Counted from the stretch's first letter, positions 11,396 through 23,767 are shown. The stretch is DNA of 64,000 nt from Clarireedia homoeocarpa (GCA_001465935.1 LNKV01000056.1:1-64000); one strand, 5' to 3'. Notes: generated by a model from the sequence alone, not told the origin. A program made the numbers and translations.

Positions 11396-11780
11396 GATTA
11401 AAATAGTTTAAAATATCAAAAGTAGATAACTTGTAACCTAAATTGACCGGTAGCGAGGTGAGCCCTTCTAGTACAACTTCGATGCAATATGAAATCGAGG
11501 GCTTGCCAACCGTTGCTTGGGATGTATAGCTCCCACTACGATGCTTTGCAGAAGGGAAGACGTCTGGTTGCACATCAAGCTTCCCACTGGACGGCGTCGT
11601 TGTCTTACCGGCTGCTTCATTGAAACCCACGATCTCTTGCGTGAAAGCTTTATGCAGCAGAAGTATTGGGCGCTGTTGCATATGAACTGCATGTCGTTCC
11701 TTTGCATATTGATTTTGGTTGTTATCCGAGTCAAGATTCTTTTGACATGGGCAGCTGAATTTACTGTGGGTGCATCTCAT
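11391..11780 (-). CDS. Doubtful 129-residue ORF beside the AT block
   Basis: An ATG-started reading frame with four Cys in its N-terminal half ends inside the AT-only block. No motif, signal peptide or splice pattern supports it and I recognise no family. It could be a remnant of a longer gene cut off by the repeat block, or chance. The rest of 11396-12000 shows only a C-rich run near 11838 and no other gene. Confidence 0.15.
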   Translation of the reverse strand: MRCTHSKFSCPCQKNLDSDNNQNQYAKERHAVHMQQRPILLLHKAFTQEIVGFNEAAGKTTTPSSGKLDVQPDVFPSAKHRSGSYTSQATVGKPSISYCIEVVLEGLTSLPVNLGYKLSTFDILNYFNQ

Positions 11781-12000
11781 GGGTTTTCAGCTTGGTGAGA
11801 GCTGCCCATCCGAGAAATTACAAGCTCTGCCACAGCCCCCCCTCCCCCCAGGACTCACCTGTACCCTCATTCGAATTTGAATTCCCGACTTCGTTGAACT
11901 ACCATTTGCCGTCCATAGATAGATAGATTGATTGAGCGTGTAATCCTGCTGCCATTTTATCGACGTGCTTATTAGCTTGGTCGATAATCTGATAATCACA

Positions 12001-13543
12001 ATGGAAAATTTCAAGGTAATCATTGTAGGAGGATCTACTACTGGAATGACCTTGGCACATTGTCTTGATCGCGCTGGAATTGATTATATCGTCCTTGAAA
12101 AACATCAAGACATATTTGCAGAGCCTGGAATTTCCATCGGACTTATGCCCAACGGCTCTCGGATCTTGGAGCAACTAGAAATATATTCTGATGTGGACGA
12201 GCTATATCAGCCGATTCAAAAAATATACCAGTATTTCCCCGATGGGTTCTGTATTGAGACTGACAGCCCCGTCAAGATAGTTGAAAGGCAAGCTTCGCTC
12301 GAAGAGGAATTCTCAGGCTGACTAACAGACAGATTTGGCTTACCCTTCTGTGTTATTGAGAGACAACAATTTCTTGATGTTTTGTATTCAAAATTCGAGG
12401 ACAAGTCGCGAATCCACAAGAAGAAAAAGGTCGTCGAGATCTGCCAGGGCAGATCAGACGTCTCTGTCACGACTACAGATGGGACGACCTACCATGGCGA
12501 TCTTGTTGTCGGAGCAGATGGTGTTCACAGTATCGTACGCTCTGAAATGTGGCGGATTGGCAATCTAGAGCAGCCGGGATTTGTTACCGAAGAGGAGAAA
12601 TCTGGTGAGTTGAACTGCGAATCTAGTCAATCATAATTAACATCTTTTAGAACTATCTGCAGAATACGGATGTGTGTTTGGTGTATCCAACGCGGTTCCA
12701 GGCGAAAATCGTTGGGAGCATATCATCCGATATAATGAGAATTTTTGCTTTTTGTTCTTCCCTGCAAACGGTACAGATCTCTTCTTCAACGTGATTTATA
12801 AGTTGAAGCAAAGGTCTAGGTATCCCAACATTCCACGATTCACTCAAGGCGAGGCGATTGAAGTTTGCGAATCCGTCGCAGACTTCCCTGTCTGGAACAA
12901 TGTCAAATTCGGTGACATATGGGAACAGAGACTTGATTTCGCTTTGGTCCCATTGGAAGAACACCTGTTCAGGAAATGGCACCACCGACGAATAATCTGC
13001 GTTGGAGATAGCGTTAGTAAGGTTGTTACCCTCATCTCTTAGTCGAAGTTGAACTACTGATTCAGACAGATGTCTCCGAACATGGGACAAGGAGCCAATA
13101 CTGCAATTGAGGCTGTGGCAGCTCTGACAAATAGTCTCCGGACATTGATAAATGCGAATTATCCAGACAAACCATCTGAGCGAGAGCTCAATAACATGCT
13201 CGAAACTTTCAATCAGAAACAGGTCAAACGTCTTGATACTGTCCATGGAGATTCTCAATTTGTCACTCGTCTTGAAGCCTTAGATGGGACAATCAAATGG
13301 ATATTCGCACGTTATGTAATGGCTTATTGCGGGGATTTGCTTGTAGGTAATCTTGCTAGGATCGTGGAAGGTGGTGGGGTGTTGGACTTCATACCGTTGA
13401 CAGTTCGTTCTGGGAAAGACTGGCCACCATGTCCATGGCAATCTTCCTGGGGCATCTCAGAGTCGATTGACTTTTGCAAGAAATTTGTCATGAGTGTATC
13501 GATCGTTTTGGTTGCAATTGTGGTGGCCTGGATAGTACGCTGA
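12001..13543 (+). CDS. FAD-dependent monooxygenase, membrane-anchored (PaxM-like group)
   Basis: Four exons: 12001-12287, 12333-12604, 12651-13021 and 13070-13543, giving 467 residues. The N-terminus has the dinucleotide-binding strand (VIIVGGSTTGMTLAHCL). The middle has the DG motif GADGVHS and the C-terminal half has GDSVSKMSPNMGQGAN, which binds the FAD pyrophosphate and ribityl chain. This is the layout of group A flavin monooxygenases close to those in fungal meroterpenoid and indole-diterpene pathways. The last 25 residues form a hydrophobic helix, probably an ER anchor. The first intron appears to use a GC donor (GCAAGC), because only that joins IVER to FGLPFC in the family pattern. 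The third donor (GTTGTT) is weak but phase-correct. The substrate is unknown. It may be a distal member of the oxidative cluster. Confidence 0.82.
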
Positions 13544-13747
13544 ATTTCTTGGCGGGAGAGAAATGAAGACTAAGAGAGATCATGTTCAATCGGGATTCTT
13601 GTACAGTAGGTAGAAATATGAGTTCTTTTCATCTATCCTCTACTCAAGCCATCAGCTATCTTAACAATTAATTGTTGGCCTTCCATGCTTAGCCACTTTA
13701 CGTAGCAGCTGACAATGGAACGACTGTGCTTTATTGATTGACAGCAC

Positions 13748-14414
13748 TTGAATTTCTTTCATAAGCAGTATTACACACGCTTACGATGGTTGGACGAACG
13801 AGGCTTTCTCAAGCATTCAGCATCGACAGAGGCCTGTGATCCCGAAACCGACGATGCTCCCCATAGGTTGAGACTAGAGAAGCTTTCTACCGCCTATCTA
13901 CCAGAGTCTGAACCCAAAAGGGTCAGGTTAAAACTTCACCGGAGTAGGACATCTTCAGCTGTACTCTTCTCTCGAGCTTACGATTTTCTAGGACAACTCA
14001 AGCCATATTTCATCCGTGAAGGCATACCCCCAGATATCCTACATAGAGATAGTAATGATCTAACGAGACTTTTTGATGATGAGTTTCATTATTTGTACCC
14101 AGATCGTAAAGGCGATGAGATCCTTTACACTGGGATTTTCCCATACCTGCTCAATGACGATACCCTCAGCGCGGCTTTCGCGAGTAATTAATTTTCAACT
14201 TATCGTTGTATTGCAGAAGCTTTCGCCATTTACCCTGAAGAATTGATTGAACTTGTCGATATGTTCAATTCTCACGAAGATTGGGAGAGAGTGAGAGAGC
14301 TTATGTTGGGTCCGCACTTGACCTACCAGGAGCTTAGCAATCGATTGAATAGATATACCGGTAATTCAACTGTGATTGAATTATATTCTTATATCTATTC
14401 CTCCTGGGTCTTGT
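13748..14414 (+). pseudogene. Fragment of an unrecognised fungal gene
   Basis: A frame beginning just after an acceptor-like TTGACAG (no ATG) encodes about 146 residues, including FLGQLKPYFIREGIPPD and LYPDRKGDEILYTG. A second coherent stretch follows in another frame from about 14217 (YPEELIELVDMF, then EDWERVRELMLG). The two could be joined by an intron at 14184-14216, but 33 bp is too short to be convincing. No start exon is visible. I read it as a gene remnant; a spliced gene with an unseen first exon remains possible. Confidence 0.4.
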
Positions 14415-15080
14415 GATTTCCTGCCTGACATTGCCTTCCCCCCTGGATCTGGTCCTGTAGGTTAGAGCCTTTCTTGTTTGTACTCTTCCGCAGTAATATA
14501 ACTTGTTTACTCCGGTATAATCCTGCCTACTACCTGTATATATAACCTGGTTACTTATATTTTCACTATTATTATATTAGATAATATTAAAAGTTATTTA
14601 TTTAATTGAAAAGATCTAAGATCTCTATAATACTTTTATATCTTCTCTTTATTAATAATAATAAATATTTCTCTATTTCCTACTCGAATATTGATAGTCC
14701 AAACCTTAGTATAAGCCTAGACAAATACTCAGTCTTGGTAGTTGTTCTCATCGCTACTTTTACAGCTCTCGGGGAGTATTGGGATGAAGCTACGAGGTGC
14801 CGACCCTCAATTAGAGAATATATAGATCAAATCGATCGTATAAATCTGTGTCTTTCCTCTACCCACAATCTTGTAGACAAATCTCCTCTATTTACTCGCG
14901 GGTGTGACCTATAGTGAAAGGGCTCAGGCGGAGCCTTCGCTTATCGTTACCGAACGTGGGGCCACAGCATATAAATTGGCACAGGAATGGAAAACTCTCC
15001 TTCCTCTCTTCATAGAATTGTCCATAGTTTAATCTGAACCTACGTTACCAAGCTTCTTGAGCGTAGACTCTCACAGCGGG
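14415..15080. other. Degenerate spacer before the HET-domain remnant
   Basis: Part of this stretch (about 14570-14720) is AT-rich. A 102-codon frame at 14606-14914 has no recognisable content. The last 150 bases may hold more of the broken HET gene, but I cannot read it. Confidence 0.35.
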
Positions 15081-16006
15081 TGGGTCTTACAGGAATTACT
15101 TCTATCTACTCGTATAGTGTTTTGGACGAAAGATATATTAAACTAGAATTGCCGCGAAACGTTTGTTTCAGAGCATGGCTACGACTGTAATCGGTTCGGT
15201 GTTTATACCTCTGGATAGAGCCATGATGTACAACTTATGAGGAACCAGCCTTACTGGGACGAGAGTCAGCTTTCGTTAGGTGGGCTGTAGTCGTTCAACA
15301 CTTTTCTTCGATGAACCTACCCGTCCCGCAGGACACACTGCCAGCGATATCTGCCATTGCCAAAAGCATTCAAGCAATATTTCCAGATGATTATCTAGCG
15401 GGACATTGGCGCCAATCCTTCGTCGAGAGTCTTGCTTGGGTTTCAATGAAGAAGCCGGGGTTTGTATTGAGGGAAGATAGCCATCATTGGGAGCCGGAAA
15501 ACTATGTGGCTCCGTCTTGGTCTTGGGCCTCCGTCTCTACCTTCCGGCAAATTAATCTCCGGTTCATTCGCCGAGAATTTCGTAGGAACGTCGTACTCAT
15601 TACAACTACTCAACTTGCAACTGCCGACCCCACAGGCATGTTTTCTGCTGGAAGCATCAGCCTACAAGGGACCATGACAGAGATGGCGTTCTGTTCGGAA
15701 CAATTCCCTGATGATACCAACATACACTACTGGACAGAACCAAATGGCAGGGCCAAAATATTTCTTGAAGCTCCTGTAGATCCTTGCGGAGGGATGATTT
15801 GTTTCCTCTTAGGCCACCTCGATATCAATGAGGACGAGTACGGAGCTTGGGATCGCAGGTCTTATACTAGGGTTTTGTATCTTGTACTTTTATTAGAACC
15901 AACATATCAAGTATCAAATCAATATCGAAGAGTTGGCCTTGGTATCTCAAGTCAAAGCAAATCGTTTAATAGTAAAAAACCAAAAACTTTAATCGAAATT
16001 ATTTAA
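15081..16006 (+). pseudogene. HET-domain gene remnant (3' half)
   Basis: From 15081 one frame reads WVLQELLLSTRIVFWTKD and then NCRETFVSE, the end of a HET domain, interrupted by a TAG at 15144-15146. TAG stands where the family usually has Trp (WEC-like), so a single G-to-A change would explain it, as RIP would produce. The downstream part is in a different frame (15311-16006). It encodes the usual region after a HET domain: LPAISAIAKSIQAIFPDDYLAG, then PSWSWASV and YRRVGLGI. HET-domain proteins are incompatibility and cell-death regulators in Pezizomycotina. The N-terminal half is not found, so the gene is broken. An intron could account for the frame change but not for the stop. Confidence 0.65.
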
Positions 16007-16100
16007 TCTATAAATTACAATATAAGAGATTAAGACATTAAAACAGAATATATTTACTATATCACAATAATCAAATAAAACTTCAAAGACATTATAGAAT

Positions 16101-17848
16101 TTAAAAGTAAATATCTGTGAGTTTAAATCCCCCTACACAACCTTTCTGAAATAAGCCATCAGGATCATACTTTTTGCTTGTTTCCTGCAAAAGGCGCAAG
16201 TTTGTCTCTCCGTAACTTTGGAACGGCTTTTGCCACTGCGCACAATAATTCATGTATCGGTAAGGATGAGCTGTTCCACTGCGCACTGCCACAGCCTCCA
16301 TGTTCTCTATCGCTTTGCGAGTGATTGTATTGACCAGTTCATCATCTTCATCTTTGTCCCAATTGACTGTGAAGCTCACAAGTATAAGGGGCTCATCAAC
16401 ACCATTTAGGCCTAGCGGATTTGCATCCCCTTTCTGAAGCCAGGATGGCAAAAGCGGTTGCATGACAAGTGTCCAGACTAAACCTTTTGCTTGTCGTAGG
16501 GAATCAATGGATTCTCGGTAGACAGAATGCATGGCAGTGATTGTAGCAGGGTCATTTTTGATGGTGATAGTTGAGAAGAGTTGACGTCTACCAGGAGGAT
16601 TGAGAGCGTTCATTTCGTCGGTAGCGCTAGTTAAAGTCCGAACTTTGCAGGTGCTCCAAATGCGCCAAAGCGAGGAAAACGATGATCTTTCCCAACATGT
16701 TGGCCATTTATTTGCAGGTGGTGAAGTGTGAACCAGATTTACGGCGATAGCTTGGATACCGATTGCTTGAATATAAGAGAAGCAAACAATGGGACCTGCG
16801 GCATTAACATCGCCAGCTGAAGTGCCAGAGCCTTTCGAATCTGCTGTAGCAACGTATTTGTGGAAGGCGGAAAGAACCTTAGTGGCCTGAAAGATAGGCA
16901 TGTATAGGAATCCGCTCCATATTTTGGTAGCTGGGAAAGCGCGAGCTGTAAACCGTGTGACTATACCAAAGTTGTTAGAGCCGCCTTTGAGAGCAAGCCA
17001 TAGATCCGAGTTATTAGATTCAGAAGCTGTAACAACGGTTCCAGAGGCAAGAACGATATCATAACTGATAATGTTGGAGCAGACAAGGCCGAAACGAGGG
17101 GAGAAAAAGGAGAGACCGCCTATGTATATCATTAAATTAGCCAGGGTTAAATTGGATGACGGCACATTATATTCCCTAATGGCTGGAAATATAATATGAA
17201 GTATAGAATCATTTGTATCAAAAACAAACACGGTAGATGCTCACCTCCTAAAGTCAAACCGCCAACACCGACAGCCGAGTTCCTGCCTCCAACAACGGAA
17301 AGACCTCGTGCATCCAAGAACTTAGAAACATCCATCCATTTGTTTCCAGCTCCAATAGCGACACTTGATCCATCATCGGAGGGAATGACCTCATTGAAAA
17401 GGCTAAGATCGATCAATATACCCCCGCTAATACTTGCTGTGCAGTGAACAGGTGAATGTCCACCGCTACGGACGGCGAACAGTCCCTCGGATTTTATTGT
17501 GCCAGCATGTATTTGTTCGTCGTATTCGTGCTTCAATATAGTGATGACTTTACAGAGATCCTGAGTATTACGAGGTCGGACAACACATGCCGGAACAATA
17601 TTATATTCTTGCTTAGCCCAATAAGAGTTCAGCGATTGTGTGAAAGCTTCAGTATGATGTGGAAGAATAAGACTGTCTGGGAGCGCCGCTGCAAGGCTCT
17701 CACAGAGTTTTGTGGGAATTGGCGACATGGAACTTGGGATTGCCTGAATCTTTTTACCTGGAGCTGGTATTAGACGACACACAACGACGAAGGTAATAAC
17801 AATCAAAACAATCGTTGCACTAATAGAGATAAGCAACTGAGAATTCAT
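16101..17848 (-). CDS. FAD-linked oxidoreductase, berberine-bridge-enzyme-like
   Basis: Two exons, 17848-17245 and 17119-16101 (intron 125 bp), give 540 residues. An N-terminal hydrophobic helix (residues 5-27) is a signal peptide or signal anchor. The FAD_binding_4 domain follows, with RSGGHSP carrying the His that normally binds FAD covalently, and VGVGGLTLGGGLSFFSPRFG. The second FAD-linking Cys of bicovalent berberine-bridge enzymes is absent, so one covalent bond is expected. The BBE C-terminal segment is present (YMNYCAQWQKPFQSYG, then KKYDPDGLFQKG). Such enzymes oxidise alcohols, sugars or alkaloid-like intermediates, often in secondary metabolism. It is divergent from the Zn2Cys6 regulator across a 1-kb spacer, suggesting that it is one of its targets. 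Confidence 0.86.
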
Positions 17849-18857
17849 TGCTGTTTATTTTGCATGTCCAGATAATAACATTTGTGGTATTTGTATTGGA
17901 TATAGAATGGTGCAGTTGACGTTTTGTTGGCCAATTTTCATGTGCCGCAGAAAATATGTGCGAAAAGAGGGTTGTATTGTGAAGGTCTAAGCTAAGTTGG
18001 GGATAAAATATGGGCTGGGCTACGTTGGCCCAGAACTACTACTGTTTGCGCACACTTAGGGCATGACTATTCTGCCTTCCTCAACAGCCGCATATCTATA
18101 CACCGAGTAAGAAGGCTTTCAACGGTGGGGGCGATGGCTGCTCCGGGCGCACAAGACCGCATAATCCTTGAATGTACAGTCATATGCGGCACGTAATTGA
18201 TTCTAGCCACAACCACTGGAAGGATTCGGCATCGTGAATTTGCATACACATGTATACACACAACTACTTTGAGATTTCTACTGCAATAAACACCTATATA
18301 TATAGGGTATATCCCCTTGAGGTGATTAAAGCTAGATACTCGTCGATCTATATATAGCGAAAGCAGGAAACTAAAGTTTCAACCCAAATCCTGATTACGA
18401 GGTAGGTTTAGTCTATCCCTTTAGCTGCTAAGCTAATATTTTTTTTATGGGGTTTAATTCTGGTATTTAAATCCTAAGAATATTGCCGGAAACTTATATA
18501 TCTTGCCAGATAAGTCACGTGATTACACTCCACTTCACGCCACTCCAGAAAGTCTCCAAGTGCGGGGGAAACTATCCACTTTCGTAGCAGACTTTATTTT
18601 ACAGATTTTAGAGTATCAGTTGTTACAACGTGTATACGCTATTACTACTCGCTCCACAACTCTTTTCAGCATCGACAGTATCAGCAGTCGGTCTTCCTCA
18701 TTCTGTTTAATAGTTACACCAAAGGCGATTCGAGTCCCTTTGCCTTGAGTTATGGTTTCGCCCTTGCTGTACCTGAAAACTTCGCACGGAGATTGTGGAT
18801 TATACAACGCCAAACAGGGTATCACGTCTATCAGGGCTTCCTATTTCACTGAATAGA
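17849..18857. promoter_or_regulatory. Divergent promoter region, FAD oxidase / Zn2Cys6 regulator
   Basis: This 1-kb spacer lies between two divergent start codons. It contains CGGTGGGGGCG at 18123-18133, closely matching elements upstream of the PhyH gene and the first MFS gene. A second GC-rich piece (GCTCCGGGCGC) follows directly. AT palindromic pieces near 18295 and 18345 are also present. Function as regulator binding sites is inferred. Confidence 0.45.
18123..18133 (+). promoter_or_regulatory. CGG/TGGGGGYG element, copy in the oxidase/regulator promoter
   Basis: CGGTGGGGGCG differs from the element upstream of the first MFS gene (CGGTGGGGGTG) by one base. Zn2Cys6 proteins bind CGG triplets, so autoregulation and control of the oxidase are plausible. 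Confidence 0.4.
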
Positions 18858-21142
18858 ATGGATAAGGGCCCTCCTCCAGTAAAACGGCGGCGACTGTCTA
18901 TGGCGTGCATTGAGTGTCGACGGCGGAAGGTAAAATGTGATACAGAAACACCTAAATGCCGAAACTGTCGCTTGCGAAACGATATATGTACAACAACGGA
19001 TCCCAAACAGCCTCATGTACCAATTTCTCGGGTCTGGGTTGAGAAGGCAGATGTAGTTCAGTTAAACTCAGCAACAAATCAAATCGGCGTGAGCCATAGC
19101 TTAGCCTCATCTCAGTCCCCAGGGTTATTGATAATGAGACCGAACGTCGGCGATTCACCTCAGAGTGCTAATATATCAGCAACAGAAAGTGAGAATAAAG
19201 GTATTTCTCCAGCTCAACAGCCCTATGAGATGGCCTTCAATACAGACGTCAGTACAGATAGGATCAAGATGATGGGGGCTAGCAGTTCACAATGCCTAAT
19301 GAAATCTTTTGATGTCTACCTGGAGTCAGCGCGTATGAAACCTTTGTCTGGCAACTTCCGGCACGGGATGCAACAAGTAGAAGAGATGCAATTTCCTCTG
19401 GGCGCCTCTCTTCCTGCTCTACCAGAAACGACTCGGCGCCACTTTTACGTGTCAGTGTTTTTCGACAGGATACATCACATTTATCCGCTTTTCGATATCG
19501 ACAAAGTCAAAGCCACCATTGAAAATTTCGCTTCGATGTCCGAGTTTCATTCCCTACCACAGGAGCAGGTCCCCTTGTTAGCATCCGCATACCTGATTGT
19601 AAGCATAGGTGCAGACGAAGAAGCGCAAGGGCTTACTGATGATGGCAATAAGTATCTTATTGCAGCAGCTAGCCTCTTAGGGCACGTTACTTTCATGCCT
19701 TATCTACCCGCTGTCCAGACATTACTTTTATTTACACTTGCTGCTAGAGGGCGGAACAAAGATGGCGTTGGTTGGCAAACATTGGGACAGGCAATCCGTA
19801 TTGCATACACCCTTGGACTTCACCGGCATTCGGTCAAAAACCCAACAGATCAACACGGTCTACGAAACCGCTATGAACAGCTCTTTCATGCCCGGATATG
19901 GGCGATCTGCTGCTCATTGGAGAAAATGATGCAGTTAGAATCTGGTAGGCCGTCAATGATTCAGGATGTCGACCGTGATCACATGATGGGACCGGAACAG
20001 CGTCCTCCAGGAGGATACGATTTTCTCCAGTGGCACATGGGACTTGCAAAACATCAGGGTCTCATCAGTCATCATATTTATGGTCACAAAGCAGGAGATC
20101 GAATGGCTGGAGAGATCCTTTCTGACACAGCAAGACTTGACCGTTCGCTCTTGTCATGGGCCAGAGAACTACCCGAAGAGTTCCGCCCAGGAAATGATTT
20201 GTTCTGCTCAAGTGATCGATTTCATATCGCCGCTTTACTTTCTATACAGTATTATCAAACAGCCATCGCATTGCATAGAGCAGCATTGATCTCACCTGCA
20301 TCAACATTTTCAGCTGAAGTTGCAGATCATTGCTTTGACGACTCAGCTAGACTTCGTTTACAAGCTGGAGAGGCAATATGTGTGAGTAGCGCCCGCTCTA
20401 TAGCAAAGCTGGGTATTGAATTGTTGGACCGCAATATCCAGTCACGTATCTTAACAGCAGGCCCATATTTACTGGCTTGCATTGTGTTAGGAATATCATT
20501 AATGAAGAATCCCGGCAGTCGAATTATGGCTGCTGACCTTGAGGTCAGTTATTTTTATGATAGGGCTGAACATTTGCTGAAAATAAATAGTTACTCAAAG
20601 CTTGTGCCGAGTATACAGCTGACCAATTTCTAAAATCTGGTCATAATGCTCTTTTTGTGAGAGGTGAATATTACACATTAATAGGCATGTAGATTAGAGT
20701 CATAGCTTACAGATCTCTAGGAATCACATCGATTTATCAACAAGTTCGTCTACATATTGATCGAACGTCAAATAATCAATACACCGATAGCATAACAACT
20801 ACAGCTCCCGCGCTGCCTGATCTTAGTACTAATCAGCAAATTTCTACCCAACTTGGAGGCGAGGAGATACAGCTTGTTCACGGTCAAAATCTATATAATG
20901 AGGTAACAATCTTGAACGACAGATTGAACACTCCGAAAAATACATTCGAACATCCTCAATCCAAAACACATCCTCACAATCATGAAACTTTAGTACATAA
21001 TGGAGGAATTAATTTGGGCATACCTGCTCCGTCACCGATAAACACTAATCAGGATATGTTCGCAGACCCGTTACCATTTGATAACTTGAACGTGCAGGAG
21101 TTGTGGACTTGGATGGGTGATCTAGATGGTTTCGATAGTTAA
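18858..21142 (+). CDS. Zn2Cys6 fungal transcription factor
   Basis: Three exons: 18858-20543, 20591-20663 and 20721-21142, giving 726 residues. The DNA-binding domain sits near residues 16-43 with spacing C-x2-C-x6-C-x6-C-x2-C-x6-C, preceded by basic KRRRLSM. The central fungal-specific domain is evident (FFDRIHHIYPLFD, QAIRIAYTLGLHRHS, WAICCSLEKMMQLESGRPSMI). The second exon encodes LLKACAEYTADQFLKSGHNALF, which restores the family pattern. The C-terminal part is Asn/Gln/Thr-rich and ends in an acidic-aromatic stretch (ELWTWMGDLDGFDS) typical of activation domains. The upstream frame has only a GTG start, so I chose the ATG just before the basic region. Its position among the oxidase, dioxygenase and transporter genes suggests that it is the pathway-specific regulator. 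Confidence 0.9.
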
Positions 21143-22040
21143 AGCTACTATAGATATTATGAGGAGAATGAGCTGTATAAAAAAAGGTCTCAGTATATCG
21201 GATAAGTGACTCTATATTATGCTAAAAGCAGTAATGAGTTGATATGTCAAGGCCCAAGGGACATCTCCTATCATTAATATTACACTATATTACACTATAC
21301 TGTACTTCGAAATTTGCCTCTAACTTAGAGGCTCCCATCATCCTGTATCCCCAGAAGCAAACTTCATTTTTCCCCCCATTGAATTATTATAGAACCAAAA
21401 ACCGATGGCATTGTTGCTGTTAAAGCTATGCTATGCCACTGCTTCGTTGTAAATAAGCTACGGCAAGAACCCATTCTTGTGCCGCGGCTCGGATGTGGGG
21501 GTGTATCAACAATCGGAAAAGTGGGGATATATTCTCTTGTGCCACGGCTCGGAGGTGGGGGTGTATCAACAATCGGAAGAGTGGGGGATATAGTCGGTTA
21601 CCTGCTCCCGGGGACCTAGAATTTCAGGCCATGGCTAAATAAGGCAGCCAAGATGTACAGCCGAGAGCTTCGGAGAGCTAGCGTGCCGCGGCGTTTTAGT
21701 GCCCGAATTGAATATCTTGTATCGGCCTAAATAGGGATCCTCGATATTCTATCGGCCGCTAAATTGTCGACACTAGAGGAGGAGCCGTGCGTCCGAATTC
21801 AGGGGGTAGTCCACTGTGGGGGTCGGTCCAACCCCGCATTCATACCCCTCGGTTCGTCGAATAGTTTGGTCTTCTATTTTAAACGGTAAACTTGAACCAA
21901 GGTATACATATTTCCCCAGGAGGAATACAACTTAACCACTTTATAAGCACTGCCTCATTGTCTATCAAAGCCGCAGAAATCGTATCTTTATATCGAAGAC
22001 TTGAGTTTCACATACGTATTAAGCCACATCACCTTTCATT
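21143..22040. promoter_or_regulatory. Promoter region of the PhyH gene
   Basis: This 0.9-kb spacer is unusually rich in CGG triplets for its surroundings and contains a duplicated 60-bp element. Another G-rich piece (TGTGGGGGTCGG) lies near 21815-21826. No ORF is supported here. Confidence 0.5.
21473..21595 (+). repeat. Tandem 60-bp promoter element, two copies
   Basis: Two copies in exact 60-bp register (about 21481-21540 and 21541-21595) differ at only a few bases. Each holds CGGCTCGG (21485, 21545), GTGGGGGTG (21495, 21555) and a later ATCGGAA. The high identity suggests a recent duplication or selection. Direct CGG triplets are typical Zn2Cys6 contacts, and the regulator gene is the immediate upstream neighbour. 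Confidence 0.75.
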
Positions 22041-23211
22041 ATGTCGGTGACAGAGACTATCACACAAACTGTTCCTCATTTCAGCAAGCCTAAAGACTTG
22101 GTGGACTTCTCTGGCATGAAATTTGGAGATTGGAGGGACGAATTCCACAAGAACGGATGCGTCGTTCTTAAAGGTGTTATCACCCCGGAGCGAGCTCAAT
22201 ATTATTGCGAGAAGCAAATCCAATGGCTGCGAAACTTTGAACTTGGCTTCGATGAAAATGATGAGAGCACATGGAAAGCCGAATGTCTCCCAGTAAGCTT
22301 CAAGGGAGGGTATGTATTGCGTAGGAAAATTTCCAGAGACAGTGCTCACAATAACAGAATGTATTATTCGTATGGTGCACCACACGAAAAGATGGCATGG
22401 GAGGCAAGAACAGAGCCTGGGGTCATTGAGATTTTTGAGAAGCTATGGGGAACGAAAGAGCTACTCTGCTCCTTTGATGGAATGAACATTTCCCTTCCCC
22501 GACGCAAAGACCTCAATTGGAGCCCATGGCCGCACTGTGATCAGAATCCCGAGCGGAAAGGGTTAGTGCACGAATTCTATTAATTTTTATCAATACTGAC
22601 TAAGTACAGAATGCAAGCAGTTCAAGGCCTATTAAACTATGCACCCAACGGTCCGAAGGACGGCGGGTTGATGCTGATGAAAGGATCTGCTAGCCTGTTC
22701 GATGAATTTTTCTCTAGTAAGCGCGAAGCAGGCGACCATGAAGATGCACCGCCGCCCGAGCTGAAGTATATGGATCTCTTCCTGTTCAACCCCAAAGATC
22801 TCAAATGGTTTGAAGATAGGGGCTGCGAGATGATCAAGGTGAACATGGAACCGGGAGACTTTGTTCTTTGGGACAGCCGAACGATGCATTACGCTTGCTT
22901 ACCTGAAGGAGAACAAATTCGCCATGTTCAGTATATTTGCATGACGCCCAGGAAGTTTGCCACTGATGATCAGCTCAAACTGAAGACAGAGTGTTTCAAT
23001 AAATATATTGGGACTACACACTGGCCACATTGGTGAGTAGTCTGTGTTCAAAGTTTAATATATCTTACTTATCTATTTTAGTAACATTCGCCCTGCCACA
23101 GAGCCGCCGATTAGGAATGGTGAAGTATGCTCAAAGAATAGAAGTGAGCCTTTTGAGAAGCCTGAGTTGACCGATACAGTCCTCCAGCTGGCTGGGCTAA
23201 AGGCGTATTAA
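22041..23211 (+). CDS. Phytanoyl-CoA dioxygenase (PhyH) family, Fe(II)/2-oxoglutarate oxygenase
   Basis: Four exons: 22041-22309, 22358-22561, 22610-23032 and 23082-23211, giving 341 residues. The double-stranded beta-helix has the iron triad: His-x-Asp in WPHCDQNP and the distal His in TMHYACLPEGEQIRHV, with an Arg nearby to bind 2-oxoglutarate. No peroxisomal or secretion signal is obvious, so it is probably cytosolic. Fungal members hydroxylate or desaturate small molecules and are common in secondary-metabolite clusters. The first intron is 48 bp and free of stops, so its retention would keep the frame. The last exon ends EPFEKPELTDTVLQLAGLKAY, which fits a complete C-terminus. The duplicated CGG element lies about 450 bp upstream. 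The substrate is unknown. Confidence 0.87.
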
Positions 23212-23767
23212 GGGTTGGATATTGTATCTTAGTATAAACAATCTTCATGCTAAATTTAAATCTTATCTTTTTACATTTTATAATCATACTACCTAACTAT
23301 AAGCTATTGCTCCTATAAATGGTTCAGTTGTTTTTTCTCATAGGCCCATAATTCAGAGATTCGTACTCGCTATAAATGTCCCCCGATCCCCTAAGATGAT
23401 GACATACTACTTGTGTTGGGCTGATTGAGAATTAATAACATTTCAAGAAAGGTTCAGTTTGACAGGTCCTATTTTTCGTTCTATGGTAAATTAAGTAGGT
23501 ATACGTGTATATTAGGAGTGTATTTTCCGTATAATTCTCTGATTATATATATATACTAATAAAGAGGACCGAATTGTAAGTAGTCTTGCTCCGATAATCT
23601 ATTCCAATGAGATACCCTCGATTGAGAATTTGAGGATTTATCTTGCCGCTTTGATATTGCCTATAAGAGTCAAGGGAATATAGTACTCGAGTTAGACACT
23701 CTAAAGCTTCCGGATCTATCCAAGCCTCTAACACCAGCGCTCAAAAATACCCATTGTCTATTCCCTT
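23212..23767. other. Spacer between convergent genes
   Basis: An AT-rich spacer between the 3' ends of the PhyH gene and the first MFS gene. I see no gene or clear repeat. Confidence 0.6.

Noticed and set aside
12250..12328. Alternative GT-AG intron in the FAD monooxygenase in place of the GC donor
   Set aside because: It is phase-compatible but removes the conserved-looking TDSPVKIVER segment before RFGLPF; the GC donor fits the family better.
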